Source of the DNA: Nocardiopsis coralli
GTDB lineage: Bacteria; Actinomycetota; Actinomycetes; Streptosporangiales; Streptosporangiaceae
Direction of reading: 5' to 3'
DNA length: 64,000 nucleotides
NCBI RefSeq assembly: GCF_014892575.1
Contig: NZ_JADBGI010000006.1
Span: 124,001-188,000, forward strand
Every line of letters begins with the position of its first letter. Position 1 is the stretch's first letter. Under the pieces are notes generated by a model. The model saw nothing but the letters and a program-made list of their open reading frames with translations, made no database searches and was not told the DNA's origin. This document shows, piece by piece, positions 34,330 to 42,585 of the stretch. Made by a program: the position numbers and the translations under genes.

Positions 34330-36012
34330 TCAGAGCTTGCGGCGGCGGCCCCGGCGCTTCTGGCTGGGCTTGAGCACGGGCTTGCCGGACTCGATCGCCT
34401 CACGGCGCCGCTCGTCGCCGTACTCGGCGAGCGCCTCGGCCAGCGCCGTGACGGACGGTTTCGATGCGACGACGTCGACGCGGAGCCCGAACTCCAGGGC
34501 GGTCTTCTCGGTCTCGCGGCCGATCACCGCGATCGCGGTCGTGTTGTGCGGCTTTCCTGCGATCCCGACGAGGTTGCGCACGGTCGAGGAGGACGTGAAC
34601 AGCACCGCGTCGAAACCACCCCCCTTGATCGCCTCTCGGACAGGCTGCGGCGGGGGCGCGGCCCGGACGGTGCGGTAGGCCGTGACGTCGTCGACCTCCC
34701 ACCCCTTGCTGTCGAGGCCGCTGGAGAGCGCCTCGGTGGCGATGTCGGCGCGCGGCAGCAGCACCCGCTCCATGGGGTCGATCTCGGCGTCGTAGGGCGG
34801 CCAGACCTCGGCGAGCCCGGCGCCGGACTGCAGGCCCTCGGGCGGGGCGAGGTCGGGTTCGATGCCGAACTCGCGCACGGCGGCCGCGGTGGCGTCACCG
34901 ACGACGGCGACCTTGACCCCGGCGAACGCACGCGCGTCGAGGCCGTAGGACTCCAGACGCTCGCGGATCGCCTTGACGGCGTTGGTCGAGGTGAAGGCGA
35001 TCCACTGGTAGCGGCCGGTGACCAGGCCGCGTACGGCGCGCTCCATCTGCTGCGGGGTGCGCGGGGGCTCCACGGAGATCGTGGGCACCTCCTCGGGCAC
35101 GGCGCCGTGTTCGCGCAACTGCTCCGACAGGGAGGCGGCCTGCTCCTTGGTGCGGGGCACCAACACGCGCCAGCCGAACAGCGGCAGGGTCTCGAACCAG
35201 CTCAGCTCGCTCTGGCGCGAGACGGGGCGGCCCACGATCATGAGCGCGGGCTCGGTGAGGTGGTGGTTCTTGGCGTCCTTCTGCTTGAGCTCGGCCACGA
35301 GCCGGGACAGCGTGGACGTGACGGTGGTCTGGCGGGTGGTGCCGCCGGCGCGGACCACCGAGACCGGGGTGTTGCCGGGGCGGCCGCCGGCGACGAGGGA
35401 CTTGCAGACCACGTCGAAGCCGGGGCCCTGGTGGTGCGCGGCCTGCCCGGCGGGGGCGTCGGCGCCCATGATCACCAGGGTCGTCTCACCGGCGGCGGCG
35501 TCGGCCCAGTCGACGTTCCCCTCGCCGCGGGCGTTGATGACACGGATCTCGGTCTCGTCGCCGTTCAGCAGCGGGACACCGGCGAAGGTGGGGGCCGCGG
35601 TGATCGAGGAGAGCCCGGGGGCGACCTCCACCTCGATGCCGGATTCACGGCAGGCGGCCACGAGCTCGGCTCCCCGGCACACGACCAGGGGGTCGCCCGA
35701 GTACAGGCGCACGACCCGCTTGCCGTCGCGGGCGTGGGAGAGCGCGACCCCGTTGAGGTCGTCGCCGCAGGTGTCGGCCTCGACCACGGACACCTCGGGT
35801 GAGCAGTGCTGCAGGAGTTCGGCACGCAACGCCGCGAGCTCGTCGGCCGCGGGCTCGCGCAGGGTGATGACCACGTCGGCTCGGCGCAGCAGCTCGGCGG
35901 CGCGGAGCGTCAGCAGGTCGGCGCTGCCGGGGCCGGCCCCGACGAGGGCGACCTGTCCGGGCCGAACGGTGGCACGCTGCTCCTCCGGCTGGGGGTTGGC
36001 GTTGGCGTTCAC
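34330..36012 (-). CDS. hemD: Uroporphyrinogen-III C-methyltransferase/synthase fusion
   Basis: A 560-residue fusion. Residues ~20-255 match the SAM-dependent uroporphyrinogen-III methyltransferase fold (LVGAGPGSADLLTLRAAELL, VEVAPGLSSITAAPTFAGVP). The usual LKGGDPFVFGRG loop is altered to LYSGDPLVVCRG, so methyltransferase activity is doubtful. Residues ~275-530 are uroporphyrinogen-III synthase (GWRVLVPRTKEQAASL, FTSTNAVKAIRERL, AVLFTSSSTVRNLV), which closes the tetrapyrrole ring with D-ring inversion. The Lys/Arg-rich tail (QKRRGRRRKL) is common in actinobacteria. It lies between hemC and hemB. Confidence 0.92.
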   Translation of the reverse strand: MNANANPQPEEQRATVRPGQVALVGAGPGSADLLTLRAAELLRRADVVITLREPAADELAALRAELLQHCSPEVSVVEADTCGDDLNGVALSHARDGKRVVRLYSGDPLVVCRGAELVAACRESGIEVEVAPGLSSITAAPTFAGVPLLNGDETEIRVINARGEGNVDWADAAAGETTLVIMGADAPAGQAAHHQGPGFDVVCKSLVAGGRPGNTPVSVVRAGGTTRQTTVTSTLSRLVAELKQKDAKNHHLTEPALMIVGRPVSRQSELSWFETLPLFGWRVLVPRTKEQAASLSEQLREHGAVPEEVPTISVEPPRTPQQMERAVRGLVTGRYQWIAFTSTNAVKAIRERLESYGLDARAFAGVKVAVVGDATAAAVREFGIEPDLAPPEGLQSGAGLAEVWPPYDAEIDPMERVLLPRADIATEALSSGLDSKGWEVDDVTAYRTVRAAPPPQPVREAIKGGGFDAVLFTSSSTVRNLVGIAGKPHNTTAIAVIGRETEKTALEFGLRVDVVASKPSVTALAEALAEYGDERRREAIESGKPVLKPSQKRRGRRRKL

Positions 36013-36106
36013 GTACTGGCTCCTCTGTGTGGATCGCCCCCTGCCCCGGCGCGGACGGGGAGGGGGAGGGGGCCTGCGGCGGGGCGGGGCCGCCGCTGAC
36101 TCCTGC

Positions 36107-37066
36107 TCAGGCTTCTTCGTCCCGCTCGGCGAAGGCCTCGGCCACGATACGGTCGGCGCCCTCGGCGATCATCCGGCGGGCCAGGTCGCGACCGAGGGCG
36201 ACGGCGGCGTCGGTGTCGTCGGGCGACGGGATGTCGGCGGTCCCCTGGCGGCGCACGGCCTCGCTGCCGTCGGTGGCCACGACCGCGGCGCGCAGGCGCA
36301 GTGTGCCGTCGTGGTACTCGGCGTAGGCACCGACGGGCGCGGCGCAGCCGGCCTCGAGCTCGGCCAGCACGGTGCGCTCGGCGGCGGTCGCGAGCCGGGT
36401 GGCGGGGTGGTCGACCTCGGCCAGGTACCCGAGGTCGTCGGCGAGGCGGTCGGTGCGGCACTCCACCGCCAGGGCGCCCTGGCCGGGTGCGGGGAGCATG
36501 ATGTCGGGGCCGAACACGTCGGTGACGTCGTCCTGGCGCCCGACCCGGCCCAGGCCGGCGTAGGCGAGCACGACCGCGTCGAGTTCGCCGGAGGTGACCT
36601 TGCCCAGGCGGGTCTCGGCGTTGCCGCGGATCGGGACGAAGTGCAGGTCGGGGCGGGCCAGGCGGAGCTGGGCCACGCGCCGGGGCGAGCCGGTGCCGAC
36701 CGTGGACCCGGCCGGCAGGTCGGCGAACTTGAGCCCGTCGCGGGCGCACAGGGCGTCGCGCGGGTCGTCGCGTTCGGGGATGGCGGCCAGCACGAGCCCT
36801 TCGACCGGGGTGGTGGGCAGGTCCTTGAGCGAGTGCACGGCGAAGTCGATCCCGCCGGCCTCGAGCTCGTCGCGCAGCGCGTTGACGAACACACCGGTGC
36901 CGCCGAGCTGGGTCAGGTGCGCCTTGGTGACGTCACCGAAGCTCGTGATGAGCTCCAGCTCGATCTCCCGGCCGGTGCGCTCGGTGATCCGGTCGGCCAC
37001 CATCTTGGACTGGCTCGTGGCCATGGTGCTGCGCCGGGTGCCGAGCTTGGCGGGTGTGCCGGTCAT
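36107..37066 (-). CDS. hemC: Hydroxymethylbilane synthase (porphobilinogen deaminase)
   Basis: A 319-residue enzyme that polymerises four porphobilinogen units. The catalytic Asp82 is in VHSLKDLP, the dipyrromethane-cofactor Cys241 in ELEAGCAAPVGAY, and GTGSPRRVAQL and RGNAETRLGKV are conserved. The ATG (37064-37066) overlaps the hemA stop as ATGA. The reading frame is open far upstream through hemA in another frame, but only this start fits the family. Confidence 0.95.
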   Translation of the reverse strand: MTGTPAKLGTRRSTMATSQSKMVADRITERTGREIELELITSFGDVTKAHLTQLGGTGVFVNALRDELEAGGIDFAVHSLKDLPTTPVEGLVLAAIPERDDPRDALCARDGLKFADLPAGSTVGTGSPRRVAQLRLARPDLHFVPIRGNAETRLGKVTSGELDAVVLAYAGLGRVGRQDDVTDVFGPDIMLPAPGQGALAVECRTDRLADDLGYLAEVDHPATRLATAAERTVLAELEAGCAAPVGAYAEYHDGTLRLRAAVVATDGSEAVRRQGTADIPSPDDTDAAVALGRDLARRMIAEGADRIVAEAFAERDEEA

Positions 37067-38601
37067 GCCTTCTCCTGTGCGGCCGACACCGGGGCACCGG
37101 CGGGGCCGGCGTTTCCGCGTGTCGGGGACGTGTGCGGGTCGTCGAGGTCGAACAGGCGTCGCAGGGCGTTCTCGTAGGCCTCGCCGTCGGGGTCGGCCGC
37201 GAGCTCCTTGACGCGGACAGTGGGACGGTGCAGGAGCTTGTCGGCCACGCGGCGCATCGCGCGGCTGATCTCCTCGCGGGATCGGTCGTCGAGGTCGTCG
37301 GGCAGGCGGCCCATCAGGCGGGCGAGCTCGCTCTGCACGACGTCCTGGCCCTGGGAGCGCAGCGCCACGACGGTGGGCGCGACCTCGTTGGCGCGGCGCA
37401 CGGAGCGGAACTCCGTGACCTCCTCGTCGACGATGCCGCGGGCGAGCGTGAGGGCGTCGGAACGGGTGTGTTCGCCGGTGCTGTGCGTGGAGGCCTGGCG
37501 CAGGTCCTCGATGTCGACGACGCTGACGCGGTCGAGCCCGCGGGCGTCGGGGTCGATGTCGCGCGGCAGGGCCAGGTCGAGCAGGACCAGCGGCCGGGCG
37601 CGGGAACCGGTGGCGGCGATCTGCTCGGCGGTGAGCACGAGGCCCTGGGCACCGGTGCAGGAGATGACCAGGTCGACGTCGGGGAGCACGTCCGCGGCGT
37701 CGGCGAAGGGCACCGCCTCGGAGTGCACGTTCTCGTAGGCCTCGGTGAGGCACTCGGCCAGGCGTGCGGCCCGCTCGAAGGTGCGGTTGGCGACGGTGAC
37801 GCTCGCGGCGCCCTGGCGGGCCACGGTGTTGGCGGACAGGGCGCTCATGGAACCGGCACCGAGCACCAGCACGCGGATGCCGGTGAGCGGGCCGGGGGTG
37901 GCCAGGGAGTTGCCGACGGCGCTGAGCGGACCGGACGTGGTCTCGGGCGGCGCGGCATCGGCGGCTTCCGAGGTCTCGGCGTCGGTGGCGCCGGACATCG
38001 GGCAACCCGCGGGCGGCGTGGCGCGGCTGTCGGGCGATCCGCCGGGGATGCTCGCGCCGGGGGCGGTGGCCAGATCGCGCAGGGCGACGGTGAGGCCGAA
38101 GCTCACCATGTCGGCGCCGGCGTGGTCGAGGTGGGTCTCGGTGTGGGCCCGCTTGCCGACCCGCAGGGCGCGCTGGCCGAGGTCGTTGAGCACACGGCCG
38201 ACGGAGCCGTTCTCCTGGCCCTCCTTGAGGGAATCGCGCACCTGGCCGAGGATCTGCCCCTCGCCGACGACCATGGAGTCGAGGCCGCAGGAGACGGCGA
38301 AAAGGTGCTCGACGGCGCTGTCCTCGTAGTGCACGTAGAGGTGTCCGGAGAGCTCGCTGAGCGGGACCCCCGTGTGCCAGGACAGGAGCTCGGTGACCGC
38401 GGCGACACCGCCGTGGTAGGCGTCGACGTCGGCGTAGATCTCGGTCCGGTTGCAGGTCGAGACGACCATGACCTCACTGACGGGGTCGGAGCCGAGCATC
38501 TCCGCGACGGCCTTGGCCCGCGTCTCCCCGTTCAGCGCGACACGTTCGAGCAGGGCCACCGGCGAACTCCGGTGGCTCAACCCCACGGCCAGGACACTCA
38601 T
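37063..38601 (-). CDS. hemA: Glutamyl-tRNA reductase with a long interdomain insertion
   Basis: A 512-residue enzyme that reduces Glu-tRNA(Glu) to glutamate-1-semialdehyde, the first committed C5-pathway step. The nucleophile Cys50 is in VVSTCNRTEIYA, GEGQILGQVRDSL is intact, the NADPH domain has VLVLGAGSMSALSA (~244-257), and the C-terminal dimer domain has DELAP-type and VADKLLHRPTVRVKEL. Residues ~180-236 form an extra Ser/Ala/Pro-rich linker between catalytic and NADPH domains; typical homologues are 420-450 residues. hemC follows with an ATGA overlap. Expression is probably sensed through Rex upstream. Confidence 0.94.
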   Translation of the reverse strand: MSVLAVGLSHRSSPVALLERVALNGETRAKAVAEMLGSDPVSEVMVVSTCNRTEIYADVDAYHGGVAAVTELLSWHTGVPLSELSGHLYVHYEDSAVEHLFAVSCGLDSMVVGEGQILGQVRDSLKEGQENGSVGRVLNDLGQRALRVGKRAHTETHLDHAGADMVSFGLTVALRDLATAPGASIPGGSPDSRATPPAGCPMSGATDAETSEAADAAPPETTSGPLSAVGNSLATPGPLTGIRVLVLGAGSMSALSANTVARQGAASVTVANRTFERAARLAECLTEAYENVHSEAVPFADAADVLPDVDLVISCTGAQGLVLTAEQIAATGSRARPLVLLDLALPRDIDPDARGLDRVSVVDIEDLRQASTHSTGEHTRSDALTLARGIVDEEVTEFRSVRRANEVAPTVVALRSQGQDVVQSELARLMGRLPDDLDDRSREEISRAMRRVADKLLHRPTVRVKELAADPDGEAYENALRRLFDLDDPHTSPTRGNAGPAGAPVSAAQEKA

Positions 38602-38751
38602 CCGCGTACTCCCATGTCGGCACTATGTCTCACAGTGCTTCCCCATCCTCGGGCACGTCCACAGGCGAGCGCGCGCAGCCCCCTCGTACTGTGCGCGCCG
38701 CTCTGCATCCGGGGTCGCCCTCAGGTGGCCGCCCCGTTCTCCGCCCGACTC

Positions 38752-39450
38752 TCAGGTCAGTTCCAGTCCTGTCCGGTCCGCGGGTGCGCGGCCGTCCCCG
38801 TCGGCCCGCCGCTGGGCGTGGAAGGCCAGGATCTGGAGTTCGATGGACAAGTCGACCTTACGCACATCCACACCGTCCGGCACATCGAGCACGACCGGCG
38901 CGAAGTTGAGGATGCTGGCCACGCCCACCTCGACGAACCGGTTGGCCACGTGCTGTGCGGACGCGGCCGGTGTGGCGATCACCCCGATGGACACACCGTT
39001 GTTGCGTACGGCCTCTTCCAGACTGTCAATATGCCCGACCCGCAGGCCCGCGACGCTCTGCCCGACCACCCCGGAGTCGGCGTCCAGGAGGGAGGCGATG
39101 CGGAACCCGCGGGTACCGAACCCCCCGTAGTTGGCCAGCGCACGGCCGAGGTTCCCGATTCCCACGATGGCCACGGACCAGTCCTGGGTGAGACCAAGTT
39201 CACGGGAGATCTGGTAGACGAGGTACTCCACCTCATAGCCGACCCCGCGCGTTCCGTAGGACCCCAGGTGCGAGAGGTCCTTGCGGAGCTTGGCGGAGTT
39301 GACCCCTGCCGCCGAGGCGAGCGCCTCGGAGGAGACCGTGAGCGTGCCGCGGTCCTCCAGCGCCTGGAGAGCACGCAGGTAGACCGGGAGCCGGGCGACG
39401 GTGGCCTCGGGGATGCCCCTCTCCCGGGGCCGAGGCGGACGGCTGATCAC
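38752..39450 (-). CDS. rex: Redox-sensing transcriptional repressor Rex
   Basis: A 232-residue repressor that binds DNA when NAD+ is high and lets go at high NADH. The winged helix is at residues 10-80 (TVARLPVYLRALQAL, SAKLRKDLSHLGSYGTRGVG) and the Rossmann domain at 85-210 (VAIVGIGNLGRALANYGGF). GTG at 39450 has AGGAG nine bases upstream and is the family start; the open frame upstream is not conserved. A Rex operator lies 112 bp upstream of this GTG, consistent with autorepression, and hemA starts 150 bp downstream. Confidence 0.95.
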   Translation of the reverse strand: MISRPPRPRERGIPEATVARLPVYLRALQALEDRGTLTVSSEALASAAGVNSAKLRKDLSHLGSYGTRGVGYEVEYLVYQISRELGLTQDWSVAIVGIGNLGRALANYGGFGTRGFRIASLLDADSGVVGQSVAGLRVGHIDSLEEAVRNNGVSIGVIATPAASAQHVANRFVEVGVASILNFAPVVLDVPDGVDVRKVDLSIELQILAFHAQRRADGDGRAPADRTGLELT

Positions 39451-39561
39451 GGTCTGGCACTCCTGCGGCGGTCGGTGCGGGCGGGGGTGCGGGCCTGCGG
39501 CTCCGTTGGAGGCCGCCGTGGTGGTGGTCCCCGACAGGTCTGTGCGTATCAGGTTACGTGC

Positions 39562-39579
39562 TTGTGAAACTACGCACAA
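39562..39579. promoter_or_regulatory. Rex operator (ROP)
   Basis: TTGTGAAACTACGCACAA closely matches the Rex consensus TTGTGAANNNNTTCACAA (16 of 18 symmetric or consensus positions by eye). It overlaps the likely -35 of the rex promoter; a TAACCT -10 is at 39551-39556 on the minus strand. Confidence 0.8.
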
Positions 39580-39673
39580 AGTGGGAGGCCGTGTGATTCT
39601 CGCTCCATCCGTTCCCATGGATCGGCCACCGTGTGAAGCCGGAGAAACGCACGATCACAGAGATTCACATTCG

Positions 39674-39940
39674 TCACGATTCGAGGGCGGACCGGAGCCT
39701 TCCTTCGTCCACCCGCCAGAAATCGTGCCGCTCACCGTCGACGAAGGTGACCGGAATCTTGTCCCAGTAGTCCTCGTGCTCGGACTCGGTCACGTCGTGG
39801 AGCGACACCTCGGCCCGAGTGGCCCCGAGTTCGTCGGTGACCCGCTCGACGACCCCCCACGCGTCGGCGCACAGATGACAGCCCGGCTTGCCGAGCACCA
39901 CCACCCGAGCGGCGCGGGTCCAATCCCCCGTTTCGGCCAT
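39674..39940 (-). CDS. Glutaredoxin-like protein (CHLC)
   Basis: An 88-residue glutaredoxin/DUF836-type protein with the redox motif GKPGCHLCADAW at residues 17-28, the cis-Pro loop KIPVTFVDGERHDFW and a C-terminal helix. In actinobacteria this gene commonly stands just upstream of rex-hemA, and here it precedes rex on the same strand with the Rex operator between them. It may reduce mycothiol-mixed disulfides or another thiol partner (inference). Confidence 0.88.
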   Translation of the reverse strand: MAETGDWTRAARVVVLGKPGCHLCADAWGVVERVTDELGATRAEVSLHDVTESEHEDYWDKIPVTFVDGERHDFWRVDEGRLRSALES

Positions 39941-39974
39941 GTTTCCTCCTCGTTCCAGGGTCTTTGCAGCGGCC

Positions 39975-40232
39975 CTAGCCGCCGGCGAAGGGCGGTAGGA
40001 CCTCGATCACACTGCCCTCGGTGATCACGACGTCACCGTGGGATCGGGTTCCGACCGGCTTCTCGTCCACAAGAATCGACGAGACCCCGAGAACCCGCTG
40101 GAAGTGATCGTCCGCCCGGTCGTGACACACCGTGTCCACGACTTCCTGCAGAGTGTCCGCTTCGACCGTTTCTTCGCCCGTTCCGGCCGCATCCTTGGCC
40201 GCGGCCCAGTACCTGACAGTGCACTTCGCCAT
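39975..40232 (-). CDS. MoaD/ThiS-family sulfur carrier protein
   Basis: An 85-residue ubiquitin-fold protein: MAKCTVRYWAAAKDAAGTGE at the start, the hydrophobic core VIEVLPPFAGG at the end, with the terminal Gly-Gly that is adenylated and thiocarboxylated in MoaD, ThiS and CysO-type carriers. The ATG at 40232 matches family length. Its sulfur acceptor is not evident, since no moaE, thiG or cysM-type gene is nearby. It shares strand with the glutaredoxin and is divergent from glnR, as seen in other actinobacteria. Confidence 0.88.
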   Translation of the reverse strand: MAKCTVRYWAAAKDAAGTGEETVEADTLQEVVDTVCHDRADDHFQRVLGVSSILVDEKPVGTRSHGDVVITEGSVIEVLPPFAGG

Positions 40233-40342
40233 GTGTTGATTATCCTTGGTGTTGCTCGGAGGCGACATATTAAGGAATTCTTCACCGAGGGCAACGGCGC
40301 CTTCGTTCGTCCGCTCAGCGCGGGCTTGACGAGATGAGACGC

Positions 40343-41119
40343 ATGAGCCATCTGCTGCTACTGACGAACTCGAACGAACCGTCCGACCACGTCCTGCCCG
40401 CCCTCGGACTCCTCCTGCACTCGGTGCGGGTGGCCCCCGCCGAGGCCGGCGCCCTGCTTGCCTCGGGAGCCGGAGGGTCGGCCGGATCCCCCGTCGACGC
40501 CATTCTCGTCGACGCGCGCACCGACCTGGCAGCCGCCCGCAACTTCTGCCGGCTGCTGGACACGACCGGGCTCGACTGCCCGCTCCTGGTGGTGCTCACC
40601 GAGGGAGGCGTCGCCGCGCTCACACCCGACTGGCAGGTCGACGACTTCGTGCTCGCGACCGCCGGACCCGCCGAGGTCGAGGCCCGGCTCCGGTTGGCCG
40701 TCGGAGCCGCCGAGTCCACGACCGACGACCCCGACGAGATCCGCCGCGGCGACCTCGTCATCGACGAGGCCACCTACATCGCGCGTCTGCGGGGCCGCAT
40801 CCTCGACCTCACCTTCAAGGAGTTCGAGCTGCTCAAATTCCTGGCGCAGCACCCGGGCCGGGTCTTCACCCGGGCGCAGCTCCTCCAGGAGGTGTGGGGC
40901 TACGACTACTTCGGGGGCACCCGCACGATCGACGTCCACGTCCGCCGCCTGCGCGCCAAGCTCGGCTCGGAGCACGAGTCGATGATCGGGACCGTCCGCA
41001 ACGTCGGTTACCGGTTCGTGCCCGAGACCTCCAAGTCGCAGGCCCAGCAGTCCGCACCGCGCGAGAGCGCTCCGGAGCCGCTCCCGGCGGCCCGGCCCGC
41101 CGAGGCCGGCCAGGGCTGA
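40343..41119 (+). CDS. glnR: Global nitrogen regulator GlnR (atypical OmpR-type response regulator)
   Basis: A ~258-residue orphan regulator. The opening [20 protein letters not shown] is typical of GlnR. The receiver has one Asp (ILVDAR, ~57) and lacks much of the acidic phosphorylation pocket. The C-terminal winged helix is nearly invariant ([40 protein letters not shown]). In relatives GlnR is not phosphorylated in the usual way but dimerises and controls glnA, amtB and nir genes. No cognate kinase is adjacent. ATG 40343 gives the family start; ATG 40334 is also possible. Confidence 0.93.
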   Translation: MSHLLLLTNSNEPSDHVLPALGLLLHSVRVAPAEAGALLASGAGGSAGSPVDAILVDARTDLAAARNFCRLLDTTGLDCPLLVVLTEGGVAALTPDWQVDDFVLATAGPAEVEARLRLAVGAAESTTDDPDEIRRGDLVIDEATYIARLRGRILDLTFKEFELLKFLAQHPGRVFTRAQLLQEVWGYDYFGGTRTIDVHVRRLRAKLGSEHESMIGTVRNVGYRFVPETSKSQAQQSAPRESAPEPLPAARPAEAGQG

Positions 41120-41139
41120 CCCGGCCGGGCCCCGCGTTC

Positions 41140-41179
41140 GAAGGGGCGCCGCCTCCCTCCGTGGGAGCGGCGCCCCTTC
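41140..41179. terminator. Terminator after glnR
   Basis: GAAGGGGCGCCGC (41140-41152) pairs with 41167-41179, with an inner CTCCC/GGGAG stem. TCGTGTT follows. Confidence 0.7.
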
Positions 41180-41261
41180 TCGTGTTCCGGCGCACCCGCG
41201 ATGCGCTGGGGCGCAACCGATCGCCGCCGCGTACCCCCTCGTCTTCACCGCCGCCAGGTCC

Positions 41262-41267
41262 TAAGAT
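41262..41267 (+). promoter_or_regulatory. -10 box of the PTEE-repeat surface protein gene
   Basis: TAAGAT, 104 nt upstream of the ATG, in an otherwise GC-rich gap. Confidence 0.4.
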
Positions 41268-41371
41268 CTGGGATGCACCCGAGAGCCGGGGAGACTTCAG
41301 GCGCGGCGGGACCCTCGAGGTCGGGTGCGACCGACCTGTTCCCGGCGCGCCAACGGAGATAGAGGACCCAC

Positions 41372-42529
41372 ATGCGCACCGCTTCGACGACGCCCCCGTC
41401 CCCCGTCGCCGGCCGTACCCGCGCCTTCGGGGCCGCATTCGTCGGCTCCACGCTCGTCGCGATGGCCGCCGCCCCCGCCGCCTACGCCGACCCCGCTCCG
41501 GCCGTGACGCTGGCCGAGCCGTACTCGCTCACCACACCGGGCGAGGACCTGGGCCCCAACGCCCTCACCGTCACCAACGCCGCGAGCGCACCCCTGTGCC
41601 TGCTCGGGCTGTCCGCCTCCTCCGACGCGTTCCCCGTTGAGGGCCCGAACGTTCCCACGGTGGCCCCCGGGGAGACGGTGCAGGCGGGCGCGCTCAGCGG
41701 CGCCCCGGAGGAGAGCACCGAGGTCACCGCGACGCTCGCGCACGCGCTCGCCGACGAGGACGGCAACTGCCCGGGTGAGGCCGACGGGGCGAGCGAGGTG
41801 ACCTGGTCGGTCGACGTGATCCCGCCGCCCGAGGAGCCGGAACCGACCGAGGAGCCCACGGAAGGGCCCACCGAGGAACCGACCGAAGAGCCCACCGAGG
41901 AGCCCACGGAGGAACCGACCGAAGAGCCCACCGAGGAACCGACCGAGGAGCCCACGGAAGAGCCCACCGAGGAACCCACCGAGGAACCCACCGAAGAGCC
42001 CACCGAGGAACCCACCGAAGGGCCGACCGAGAGCCCCACGGACGGACCCACGGAAGGCCCCTCCGACGAGCCGTCCGAGTCCGACCGGCCCACCGACGAG
42101 CCCTCCGCCGAACCCTCGGACGAGGACTCCGGGTCCCCCTCCGAGGACCCGCGCCCCTCCCCCGACGACGGTTCGCAGGGCGGCGCCCCGGGCTCCGTGC
42201 CCCCGCGCGGGGGTTCGGTCGACACCCCGCCGACCAGCGGCGCCGACATCCCGACGCTCCCGCGGGACGAGGCCGACCTGCCCGACGTCTCCCCGGAGGG
42301 CGAGGACCTCGCCGACCTCCCGCTGGTGAGCCCCGGCGAGGACGAGGACGACGAGATGGAGGGCGCCGAGGTCGCCGCCGACCACGACCAGATGGGCGCC
42401 GGCGTTGCCCCGGCCGCGCTCCTGGCCGCGCTCCTCGTCGCTCTGCTGCTGGCGACCCCGATCATGCCCTCCCGGCGTGTCCGCGGCGCCCTCGAAGGCG
42501 GTTACCAGGGCAAGCGCCGCAAGGGCTGA
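41372..42529 (+). CDS. Cell-surface protein with PTEE repeats and C-terminal membrane anchor
   Basis: A 385-residue protein. Residues 1-40 are a signal peptide ending APAAYA|DP. Residues ~45-150 form a small beta-rich domain (VTLAEPYSLTTPGEDLGPNA, two Cys). Residues ~154-225 are 18 tandem PTEE-type units, followed by Ser/Pro/Asp-rich sequence. A membrane helix (APAALLAALLVALLLATPIM) and a basic tail (RRVRGALEGGYQGKRRKG) end it. There is no LPXTG, so it is probably anchored in the membrane with a stiff stalk through the wall. Function unknown; it sits between glnR and mshD. Confidence 0.8.
   Translation: MRTASTTPPSPVAGRTRAFGAAFVGSTLVAMAAAPAAYADPAPAVTLAEPYSLTTPGEDLGPNALTVTNAASAPLCLLGLSASSDAFPVEGPNVPTVAPGETVQAGALSGAPEESTEVTATLAHALADEDGNCPGEADGASEVTWSVDVIPPPEEPEPTEEPTEGPTEEPTEEPTEEPTEEPTEEPTEEPTEEPTEEPTEEPTEEPTEEPTEEPTEGPTESPTDGPTEGPSDEPSESDRPTDEPSAEPSDEDSGSPSEDPRPSPDDGSQGGAPGSVPPRGGSVDTPPTSGADIPTLPRDEADLPDVSPEGEDLADLPLVSPGEDEDDEMEGAEVAADHDQMGAGVAPAALLAALLVALLLATPIMPSRRVRGALEGGYQGKRRKG
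41843..42058 (+). repeat. 12-bp coding tandem repeat (18 units, PTEE)
   Basis: Eighteen 12-bp units of type CC(C/G)AC(C/G)GA(G/A)GA(G/A). Units differ mainly at third positions, so the amino-acid pattern is kept better than the DNA. Confidence 0.9.
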
Positions 42530-42571
42530 CGGCAGGCCCGGTCTCACACGCTTTTTACGGTCGGGTCGTCG

Positions 42572-42585
42572 TAGGCTTTCGGGCC
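42572..42585 (+). promoter_or_regulatory. Leaderless promoter of mshD
   Basis: TAGGCT at 42572-42577, 8-nt spacer, ATG at 42586. Confidence 0.55.

Noticed and set aside
37054..39567. 837-codon open frame on the + strand across hemA and rex
   Set aside because: It is the antisense shadow of hemA/rex in a high-GC genome; its translation is Val/Gly/Ala-rich with no domain, while the minus-strand genes are clear.
41843..42058. Regular repeats considered as CRISPR or minisatellite
   Set aside because: Units are 12 bp, contiguous, without spacers and in frame with a signal-peptide-bearing protein, so this is a coding repeat.
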